A stretch of DNA of 5,964 nt from Deltaproteobacteria bacterium (lineage in GTDB: Bacteria; Desulfobacterota; Desulfobacteria; Desulfobacterales; Desulfatibacillaceae), in NCBI GenBank assembly GCA_021815525.1, contig JAKAGN010000187.1:1-5964 (forward strand), read 5' to 3'. This document shows positions 1-4,568 of the stretch, piece after piece; position 1 is the stretch's first letter, and each line of letters starts with the position of its first letter. The notes under the pieces are model-generated. The model did not search any database, was not told the DNA's origin, and saw only the letters and a program-made list of their open reading frames with translations. A program made the translations under genes and the position numbers.

Positions 1-84
1 GGGAGGCTACGCCCCCCCGGACCCCCGATAATGGCTCCGCATGTGCTGCGCACATGCGGAGCAGTTTTTTTGAGGGCTTCGCAT
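1..84 (+). repeat. Left copy of inverted structured repeat, probably cut by the window edge
   Basis: This segment matches the reverse complement of 422-504 with one single-base gap. Order on the plus strand: hairpin A (arms about 1-6 and 12-17, loop CTACG, outer part beyond the edge), the linker ACCCCCGATAATG (21-33), 13-bp hairpin B (34-62), AG, seven T, then GAGGGCTTCGCAT (72-84). The repeat may continue to the left, because its partner's hairpin A includes CCGG further out. Whether other copies exist in the genome cannot be seen from here. Confidence 0.85.
34..71 (+). terminator. Intrinsic terminator, plus strand (hairpin B of left repeat)
   Basis: A perfect 13-bp stem (34-46 with 50-62) has the 3-nt loop TGC, followed after AG by seven T (65-71). 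This is a textbook Rho-independent terminator for transcription entering from the left on the plus strand, so the unseen left neighbour may be a plus-strand gene converging on the kinase. If it is not, the T-run is simply part of the repeat. Confidence 0.75.
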
Positions 85-193
85 CTTTCCGCCCGACTTC
101 TGGAAGCTTGGGTCAAACGGCCTGCGTGCAGATCTGGCAAGGGCCGGATGCTCTATGTCGAGGTAAAAAGATGTAATTTCCGGATGTTGGAAG

Positions 194-210
194 CGTTCAT
201 AATTTGAACG
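194..210. promoter_or_regulatory. Operator-like palindrome 1 (CGTTCA-N5-TGAACG)
   Basis: Perfect 6-bp half-sites (194-199 and 205-210) flank the 5-nt spacer TAATT. The form suits a dimeric helix-turn-helix regulator, for example of the TetR type. It shares its last two bases with palindrome 2. The regulator and target gene are not identifiable here. Confidence 0.5.
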
Positions 211-225
211 TTCAAAAATTGAACG
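209..225. promoter_or_regulatory. Operator-like palindrome 2, overlapping palindrome 1
   Basis: Same half-sites (209-214 and 220-225) with spacer AAAAT. It begins 15 bp after palindrome 1 and shares the CG at 209-210, so two dimers would bind with a fixed 15-bp offset, on different faces of the helix. Confidence 0.5.
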
Positions 226-260
226 CTCGGAGCCGGGCCGGAAGGATATGGGGCGTGAAG

Positions 261-277
261 CGTTCATTTTTTGAACG
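261..277. promoter_or_regulatory. Operator-like palindrome 3
   Basis: Same half-sites (261-266 and 272-277) with spacer TTTTT. Its centre is 52 bp from that of palindrome 2, close to five helical turns. It is preceded by GAAG, as palindrome 1 is, and followed by GGAGC a few bases later, as palindrome 2 is. Confidence 0.5.
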
Positions 278-331
278 TATGGAGCTTAACATCTTTGAAT
301 TTATAGAAATTATTCCTGCATGCTCCGTCAA

Positions 332-362
332 GCCCCCATCCGCGCTGCAAAGCGCTGGGGGC
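332..362. other. Stem-loop with GCAA tetraloop
   Basis: GCCCCCA (332-338) pairs with TGGGGGC (356-362), and GCGCT (342-346) pairs with AGCGC (351-355), closing the loop GCAA. TCC (339-341) is bulged. The GNRA-type loop appears on the plus-strand RNA; the minus strand would give TTGC. There is no T-run next to it, so it is not an intrinsic terminator. Its function is unknown. Confidence 0.55.
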
Positions 363-421
363 ATAGGCGCGGGTTCCCTTCCCTTGGGCCCTCTTCGGCG
401 TTTCACTTCTTGACCGGTGGA

Positions 422-504
422 ATGCGGAGCCCTCCAAAATCTGCTCCGTGTGTGCTGCGCACACACGGAGCCATTATCGGGGGTCCGGGGGGACGTAGTC
501 TCCC
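422..504 (-). repeat. Right copy of inverted structured repeat
   Basis: Read on the minus strand, this copy has the same order as the left one: hairpin A, linker, hairpin B, AG, a short T-tract, then GAGGGCTCCGCAT. Within the stems it differs from the left copy only by changes that keep base pairing. It lies 70 nt past the kinase stop, so it would be in the 3' end of the kinase transcript. The unit may extend to about 530, into the GC-rich CCGGCCGCCGG and the following TTTTGGAG motif; the left partner of that part is outside the window. Confidence 0.85.
436..471 (-). terminator. Possible terminator of the kinase gene (hairpin B of right repeat)
   Basis: A perfect 13-bp stem (443-455 with 459-471, loop TGC) is followed on the minus strand by AGATTTTGG. 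The four-T tract is short and interrupted, so termination may be weaker than at the left copy. It is the best candidate for the 3' end of the hybrid kinase transcript, about 100 nt past the stop codon. Confidence 0.5.
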
Positions 505-507
505 CGG
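485..507. other. Hairpin A of right repeat
   Basis: CCGGGGGGA (485-493) pairs with TCTCCCCGG (499-507) around the loop CGTAG, giving nine pairs including one G-U in the plus-strand RNA. On the minus strand that G-U becomes an A-C mismatch, so the plus-strand fold is the better one. The matching hairpin at position 1 replaces the loop-closing A-T with G-C. Confidence 0.65.
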
Positions 508-573
508 CCGCCGGAGGCGCTTTTGGAGAGGGGGAGGGAGTGCGGGTCTTCGCTCTTTGCACGCAATCTGGTG

Positions 574-3378
574 TCACTGGGCCAGGATATCCGCTATTCT
601 TGCGGAGAGTTCCATGAGGTCGAAGGGTTTCTGGAGGAAGGCGGCGTGGCCGTGGGCCAGCATCTCGCGGGCCTCCCCGTCCAGGCTGTAGCCGGAGGCG
701 AGGAGGATCAAGGCGTCGGGCTGGATATTGCGGAGGGCGTCGAAGGTTTCCCGGCCGCCCAGATCGGGCATGACCAGGTCCAGGATAACGAGGCGGATGT
801 CCTTGTGTTTCCGGGCGAAAATTTCGAGGGCCTGCCGGCCGCCCTCGGCCTTTATCACTGTCAGGCCCATCTCCCGGAGCATGGCGGCGGCCACGTCGCG
901 GATCATGGGCTCGTCGTCCACCAGGAGCACCGTGCCGCTCCCGCGGAAGATGCCGGAGGAGGGCTCCGCCTCCCGGCGCGCGTCCTTGTCCGAGGCGGGC
1001 AGGTGGATGATGAAGGTGGAGCCGCGCCTGGGTTCGCTCGTGACGTGTATCATGCCGCCGTGGTTCTTCACGATGGCGTAGGAGGAGGCCAGGCCCAGGC
1101 CCGCGCCGGCGCCCTTTTCGCGGGTGGTGAAAAAGGGCTCGAAGATGCGTTTCCTGACCGCTTCCTCCATGCCAACGCCGGTATCGCTCAGGGAAAGCCG
1201 CACGTAAAAGCCCTGCGGGAGGGAAAATCCGCGCGCTTCCTCCTCGGGAAGCGCCACGTTGTCGGTGGAGATGATGATGTCGCCGCCGCCGGGCATGGCG
1301 TGCCAGGCGTTCATGAGAAGGTTCAGGAGCACCTGCTCGATCTGGGCGCGGTCCACCTCCACTGTCCAGAGGTCCTCGGCCAGGTGCTCGCGGATGCGGA
1401 CCTCCCGCCGGGCCCTGGCGAAGAGATGGGCCGCGCCGGAGACGAGGGCGTTGAGATCGGTGGGCTCCAGGGCGTACTTGCCGCCGCGGGCGTAGCCCAA
1501 AAGCTGGGCCGTGAGGCGCGAGCCGCTCTGGATGGAGGACTCGATCCCCTTCAGGCGCGCGTAATGGGGATGGTCCGTGGGAAGCCCCAGGAGCATCAGG
1601 GACACGTTGCCCTGGATGGTCATGAGGAGATTGTTGAAGTCGTGGGCCACGCCGCCGGCGAGGGTTCCAACCGCCTCCATGCGCTCGGCCTGGGCCAGCT
1701 GCGCCTCCATGCGGCGCTGGTCGGTGATGTCCCGGGCCACCATTAGGACCGCGGGGCGGCCCTCCCACTTGATGAAGATGCCGGAGACTTGGGCCAGCTT
1801 CACCTCACCGCTTTTTGTGACGAAGCGGTAGTCGTGGGGTTTTCCCGCAAGCTCGCCGGAAAGCCTCTGGGAATGCCGATCCATGGCCACCCCCTGCTCG
1901 TCGGAATGGATGAGGGCCAGGTAATCCATCCCCACCATCTCCTCGCGGGAGTAGCCCGTCATGGAAAGGGCCACCGGGTTGGGGAACTTGATCTTCCCGT
2001 CCTGGACGATGACGATGGCGTCCGTGGCGCTTTCCACGAGGATCCGGTACTTTTCCTCGGAGTCCCGGAGGTGCTCCTCGGCCCGGATGCGCGCCAGCGC
2101 GCTTCCCAGGTGCACCGAAAGGGGCAGCAGGGCGTCCCGGACCATGCCCGATATTCCGTCCGCGCGGCGGCTTCCCACGCTCATGGCGCCCATCATGCGG
2201 CCCTCGCTCAGGAGGGGAAAGGCGAGAAGGCTCCGGAAACCCGCGGACTTGCGGGCTCCGTCCTCGGAGGCCCGCATGGCGTCCCAATCCTTGGAGTTCA
2301 CCTCTCCATTCACGAGGGCCCGGCTGAAGGGATGATCCGCCGGAAAACGGGAGACCGCTCCGGCGAAGTCCGCTCCGAGCCCCTGCTCGGCCGTGAGGAC
2401 CAGGCTTCCCGACCCGGGCTCGACTAGATGGATGCAGCAGCAGTCCATGTCCTCGATTTTAGTGACGGCCGAAAGTACCCCGTCGCAGGCCGCGGAAAAA
2501 TCCCGGGCCTCCCCAAGGGCCATGGCGATGTCCCGCTGCAGGACGGCAAGCTGCTGGGCGAGCTTCTGGGCCGTGATGTCGCTGGCCACCACGCGGGAGT
2601 AGCGGGCGACGCCGTTCACGTACTCGATGTTGGAGCTGATGAGGACCCACATCAGCCCGCCGTCCTTCTTTCGGATCTGGTACTCCCACGTGAGGGGAAC
2701 CTCGCCGCCTTCCAAGAGGACCTTGATGCGTTCGATGAAGACCGGCCGGTCGGGCTCGGCGAAAAGCTCCACCGCCGGCATGGACAGCAGTTCCTCGCGG
2801 GAGTAACCCGTCAGGTTGCAGACCAGCTCGTTCACGGAAACGAAACGGTTGGCCGCCAGGTCCGTTTCGACGATCCCGGCCGGCGCGTGGCGCACCAGCT
2901 GCTCGAAGCGCTCCTCCCGGTCCCGGAGGGCGTCCTTGGCGACCAGGAGGGCCGTGGCGTCCATTATGGCCGCAAAGCCGCCCCGGTAGCGGCCCCCGGC
3001 GTCCAGGAGCGGGCGGCCCGAGGTTATGGCCCGGACGCGGGAGCCGTCCTTCCTCAACATGAAAAGCTCGTAGGTGCTGGCCTCCCCCCTTTTCCGCTTA
3101 TCCAGCTGGGAAGCGAAGGCCGATCGATCAGCGGGGGTCACAAGCTCGGAAAGCGGCCGCCCCAGAAGCGAGTCCCGGTCGTAGCCGGCAAGCGCCGCCA
3201 GGGCGTGGTTCAGGTAGATGAGCCTCTCGCTCTCGTCGTAAACCCCGATTCCAACCGGCAGATTTTCGGCGAGGTGCTCCAGGAGGCCTCCAGGCTCCAT
3301 CCCCAGGGCCATGCCAAGGACCGAGGCGAGGGTCTCCACCCGGAGGCGCATCTTGTCAAGGACGGCGTCCTCGGTCAT
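574..3378 (-). CDS. Cytoplasmic hybrid sensor histidine kinase, PAS-PAS-GAF-PAS-HisKA-HATPase_c-REC
   Basis: This 934-residue protein should sense a signal, autophosphorylate on His and pass the phosphate to its own C-terminal receiver domain. Domains from the chosen Met: PAS 1 about 32-143, PAS 2 about 154-272, a GAF-like region about 280-435, PAS 3 about 440-553, and HisKA with H579 in the box LAGGVAHDFNNLL. The ATPase has the N-box NLLMNAWHAM (N690), the G1 box SDTGVGM (D732), the F-box FEPFF (746-750) and the G2 box GAGAGLGLA (756-764). The receiver has acidic residues D821/D822, phospho-acceptor D867 in LDLVMPD, S895 and K917 in QKPF. All key catalytic residues are present. No signal peptide or membrane segment is visible, so it is probably cytosolic. 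No Hpt domain or partner regulator lies in the window, so the downstream target is unknown. The ATG at 3378 was chosen because AGGAAGGA sits just upstream; an in-frame GTG at 3441 has no Shine-Dalgarno sequence and would only add a Pro/Ser-rich stretch. The GAF region carries three consecutive cysteines (313-315). The domain call is firm; the ligand is unknown. Confidence 0.95.
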   Translation of the reverse strand: MTEDAVLDKMRLRVETLASVLGMALGMEPGGLLEHLAENLPVGIGVYDESERLIYLNHALAALAGYDRDSLLGRPLSELVTPADRSAFASQLDKRKRGEASTYELFMLRKDGSRVRAITSGRPLLDAGGRYRGGFAAIMDATALLVAKDALRDREERFEQLVRHAPAGIVETDLAANRFVSVNELVCNLTGYSREELLSMPAVELFAEPDRPVFIERIKVLLEGGEVPLTWEYQIRKKDGGLMWVLISSNIEYVNGVARYSRVVASDITAQKLAQQLAVLQRDIAMALGEARDFSAACDGVLSAVTKIEDMDCCCIHLVEPGSGSLVLTAEQGLGADFAGAVSRFPADHPFSRALVNGEVNSKDWDAMRASEDGARKSAGFRSLLAFPLLSEGRMMGAMSVGSRRADGISGMVRDALLPLSVHLGSALARIRAEEHLRDSEEKYRILVESATDAIVIVQDGKIKFPNPVALSMTGYSREEMVGMDYLALIHSDEQGVAMDRHSQRLSGELAGKPHDYRFVTKSGEVKLAQVSGIFIKWEGRPAVLMVARDITDQRRMEAQLAQAERMEAVGTLAGGVAHDFNNLLMTIQGNVSLMLLGLPTDHPHYARLKGIESSIQSGSRLTAQLLGYARGGKYALEPTDLNALVSGAAHLFARARREVRIREHLAEDLWTVEVDRAQIEQVLLNLLMNAWHAMPGGGDIIISTDNVALPEEEARGFSLPQGFYVRLSLSDTGVGMEEAVRKRIFEPFFTTREKGAGAGLGLASSYAIVKNHGGMIHVTSEPRRGSTFIIHLPASDKDARREAEPSSGIFRGSGTVLLVDDEPMIRDVAAAMLREMGLTVIKAEGGRQALEIFARKHKDIRLVILDLVMPDLGGRETFDALRNIQPDALILLASGYSLDGEAREMLAHGHAAFLQKPFDLMELSARIADILAQ

Positions 3379-3382
3379 GGCG

Positions 3383-3392
3383 TCCTTCCTTT
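3383..3392 (-). promoter_or_regulatory. Ribosome binding site deciding the hybrid kinase start
   Basis: On the minus strand AGGAAGGA lies 4 nt before the ATG at 3378, and its first AGGA lies 8 nt before it. The alternative in-frame GTG at 3441 has no purine-rich sequence upstream, so the ATG is preferred. Confidence 0.7.
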
Positions 3393-3508
3393 CCGCGGAG
3401 GAGGATGGCGGCGCTGGAGGAAAACCGGCGGCCGAACGCACGGAGATACTGCAATTATGACAACAATACGCCGATCAGGGTGCTGAAATCAAGGGGTGAA
3501 GACGGGGA

Positions 3509-3520
3509 AAGCGTACGCTT
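3509..3520. promoter_or_regulatory. 12-bp perfect palindrome upstream of the kinase
   Basis: AAGCGTACGCTT is a perfect palindrome about 130 bp before the kinase start codon and past the likely end of the preceding gene. It could be an operator for a dimeric regulator. A single 12-bp palindrome can also arise by chance in GC-rich DNA, so this is a weak call. Confidence 0.25.
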
Positions 3521-3549
3521 GGATGCGGCGGGAAGCTTGATTTTTTAGG

Positions 3550-3611
3550 AAAAAGGATACACTTGCGGAGAAGGGGAAAACCCGCCGGCAAGCGGGCCCT
3601 CCCCTTCTCCG
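3550..3611 (-). terminator. Probable terminator of the membrane-anchored protein gene
   Basis: A long hairpin lies 15 nt past the stop codon. CGGAGAAGGGGA (3566-3577) pairs perfectly with TCCCCTTCTCCG (3600-3611), and an inner stem CCCGC/GCGGG (3581-3585 with 3592-3596) is separated from it by a small internal loop. On the minus strand the nearest T-run is five T about 11 nt after the stem, so it is not a classic intrinsic terminator. It may work with help, or mainly protect the 3' end. Confidence 0.55.
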
Positions 3612-3625
3612 AATGGGGAACCTAA

Positions 3626-4243
3626 TCAGAAATCGTCGCCGAACAGGGCGTCCACCTCCGAGTCCACCTCGGTGGCGAACTCGGCGCCTTCGCCCTCGCC
3701 CTTCTTCTTGTCCTTGGACGGGGCGGCCTCGCTCTTGGCGGAGGGCTCCAGGGAGACATCCGCGGGCTCGGCGCCCTCCTTATCCAGGGACACCTCCACG
3801 GCCTCGGCGTCGGCCGGCATCTCGATGGCCAGCATGTCCTCCACGTTGGCCCCGGCGTCCATGGCGAAGGCGGCCTCGGCCGGCGCGTCGGTCTCCAGGC
3901 TGATTTCAACGGATTCCTCGGCCTCGGCCTCCGCGGGGATCTCGTCGTCGAAGGAGATGTCCATGGATGCGTCGGCGGGGGCGGGCGCGGGCACGTAGGC
4001 GGGTTCGGGCTCGAAGGCCGGTTCCGGCTCCGGAGCGTAGGCCGGCGCGGGCGCGGCCTCCTCCACCAGGGTCAGCTCGGGCTCGGGCTCGGGCGCGGCG
4101 CGCTCCACGAGGGTCACGCCCACGTCTTCTTCGGCCTCGGCGGCCGGGGCGGCTTCCGGCTCCTCCTTGCGGGACTTCAACACCAGAACCACCACCAAGA
4201 CTATGACCAGAACAGCCACACCGCCGATGATGCCGTAAAGCAT
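3626..4243 (-). CDS. Membrane-anchored acidic Pro/Glu/Ala-rich protein of unknown function
   Basis: I do not recognise this 205-residue protein as a named family. Residues 3-22 form one strongly hydrophobic Val/Leu/Ile segment followed by KSRK, which fits an N-terminal anchor with the rest in the cytoplasm by the positive-inside rule. There is no obvious signal peptidase or lipobox site. Residues 26-90 are rich in Pro, Glu and Ala and contain a TLVE duplication (TLVERAAPEPE at 44-54 and TLVEEAAPAPA at 58-68). Residues 95-168 hold four short units of the form [DE]-[IV]-S-[LF]-[DE]: DISFDDE (95), EISLETD (113), EVSLDKE (150) and DVSLEPS (162). A Lys-rich patch (KDKKK, 177-181) precedes the acidic tail EVDSEVDALFGDDF. 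Most of the chain should be disordered. The start is supported by a strong Shine-Dalgarno sequence. The gene stands between two gaps with terminator-like hairpins and is probably transcribed alone. A scaffold or adaptor role is possible but is only inference. That it is a real gene is well supported by the ribosome site and the anchor. Confidence 0.85.
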   Translation of the reverse strand: MLYGIIGGVAVLVIVLVVVLVLKSRKEEPEAAPAAEAEEDVGVTLVERAAPEPEPELTLVEEAAPAPAYAPEPEPAFEPEPAYVPAPAPADASMDISFDDEIPAEAEAEESVEISLETDAPAEAAFAMDAGANVEDMLAIEMPADAEAVEVSLDKEGAEPADVSLEPSAKSEAAPSKDKKKGEGEGAEFATEVDSEVDALFGDDF

Positions 4244-4248
4244 TCGAT

Positions 4249-4255
4249 CCTCCTT
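4249..4255 (-). promoter_or_regulatory. Consensus ribosome binding site of the membrane-anchored protein gene
   Basis: AAGGAGG is a full match to the anti-Shine-Dalgarno complement, 5 nt before the ATG at 4243. It fixes the start and predicts efficient translation. Confidence 0.85.
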
Positions 4256-4276
4256 GGCAGGCCGCAGCCGGGCTCG

Positions 4277-4308
4277 GGCGCGCCGTTGGGGTCCGTCCCC
4301 TTCGCGCC
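4277..4308 (-). other. Leader hairpin before the membrane-anchored protein gene
   Basis: GGCGCG (4277-4282) pairs with CGCGCC (4303-4308), and GGGG (4288-4291) pairs with CCCC (4297-4300) inside it. The structure ends about 33 nt before the start codon and leaves the ribosome site free. No known riboswitch was recognised. Confidence 0.35.
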
Positions 4309-4369
4309 GTTTTCCGGGGCCTGTTGCTATGGAATAAGTTCTTCGATTTGAAAAAATTCGCCGGCTTCT

Positions 4370-4406
4370 AAAAAACGCTGCGGCCGGGATGCACCCGGGC
4401 CGCGTT
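4370..4406 (-). terminator. Intrinsic terminator downstream of the VWA gene
   Basis: Read on the minus strand, AACGC pairs with GCGTT (4402-4406 with 4374-4378), and GGCC-C-GGG pairs with CCCGGCC inside it (4394-4401 with 4382-4388) with one bulged base, around a short ATGCA-type loop. The stem runs directly into six T (plus-strand A at 4370-4375). This is a strong Rho-independent terminator layout. It lies about 160 nt past the VWA stop codon and before the next gene. Confidence 0.7.
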
Positions 4407-4448
4407 CCGGGCCCCGGGCAGGCGCGACGACCCGCCCACGGTCAGAAC

Positions 4449-4478
4449 ATTAAAACACGATTGCCCGCCGCGAGGCAA
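4449..4478 (-). promoter_or_regulatory. Candidate sigma-70 type promoter upstream of the membrane-anchored protein gene
   Basis: On the minus strand TTGCCT (4478-4473) and TTTAAT (4454-4449) are separated by 18 bp. They match the consensus hexamers at 4 and 5 of 6 positions. Transcription would start near 4442 and run into the terminator hairpin at 4406-4370 before reaching the gene. In GC-rich DNA such matches can occur by chance. Confidence 0.3.
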
Positions 4479-4568
4479 GTATGAATCCTGTGAGGGGGAG
4501 TGTGACGCCCGCATTTGCGCCGTAAACGCTTCCGGAGTGCAAGCCTCCGAATCAGCGAATATTTCCCG

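Larger units (their letters stand above)
1..573. other. Non-coding region with paired structured repeats and operator-like palindromes
   Basis: No convincing gene lies between the kinase stop and the left edge. The region holds an 83-84-nt inverted repeat pair (1-84 and 422-504), three CGTTCA-N5-TGAACG palindromes (194-277), an AT-rich stretch (about 286-316) that stands out from the GC-rich surroundings, and a hairpin with a GCAA loop (332-362). Short open frames here run across the palindromes and lack ribosome sites. The segment 508-573 next to the kinase stop shows a purine-rich plus strand (GGAGAGGGGGAGGGAG, 524-539) and no other clear feature. Confidence 0.75.
4244..4568. other. Intergenic region between the VWA gene and the membrane-anchored protein gene
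   Basis: These 325 nt hold no supported gene. In transcription order: a short imperfect hairpin around 4529-4552 without a T-run, a candidate promoter (4449-4478), a GC-rich terminator (4370-4406), an AT-rich stretch (about 4330-4375), a leader hairpin (4277-4308) and the ribosome site of the next gene. Confidence 0.7.

Noticed and set aside
7..267. An 86-codon minus-strand frame in the non-coding region
   Set aside because: It runs across the repeat hairpin and the CGTTCA palindromes. Its SIFERSNYERF repeat is just the translation of the DNA palindromes, and no ribosome site precedes it.
194..277. The repeated palindromes as a CRISPR array
   Set aside because: The repeats are 17 bp, two overlap with no spacer between them, and no regular spacers or cas genes are present.
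286..313. TTAACA-N16-AATTAT on the plus strand as a firm promoter
   Set aside because: Only 4 of 6 bases match in the -10 box, and the stretch is AT-rich, where such matches arise easily. It is kept only as a possibility under the small-RNA finding.
264..464. A 66-codon minus-strand frame inside the repeat island
   Set aside because: It begins within hairpin B of the right repeat and crosses the GCAA stem-loop; nothing supports translation.
523..1746. A 407-codon open frame on the plus strand, antisense to the kinase
   Set aside because: It is the antisense shadow of the receiver, ATPase and HisKA coding region, shows no recognisable domain and has no ribosome site.
212..1768. A 518-codon open frame on the minus strand overlapping the C-terminal half of the kinase gene
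   Set aside because: It overlaps the kinase reading frame, which has an intact ATPase and receiver, and its product is low-complexity Arg/Gly/Pro-rich. Long shadow frames are expected in GC-rich DNA.
3454..3482. CATAAT on the minus strand as a kinase -10 box
   Set aside because: The -10 match is good, but no acceptable -35 hexamer lies 16-18 bp upstream (CACCCT region), so a promoter cannot be supported.
2428..3486. A 352-codon plus-strand open frame antisense to the PAS domains
   Set aside because: Same reason: it mirrors a well-supported gene on the opposite strand and has no domain of its own.
4529..4552. Imperfect hairpin shortly after the VWA stop as its terminator
   Set aside because: The stem has a bulge and is followed only by GCGTTTACGG, with no usable T-run. 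The hairpin at 4370-4406 is a far better terminator.
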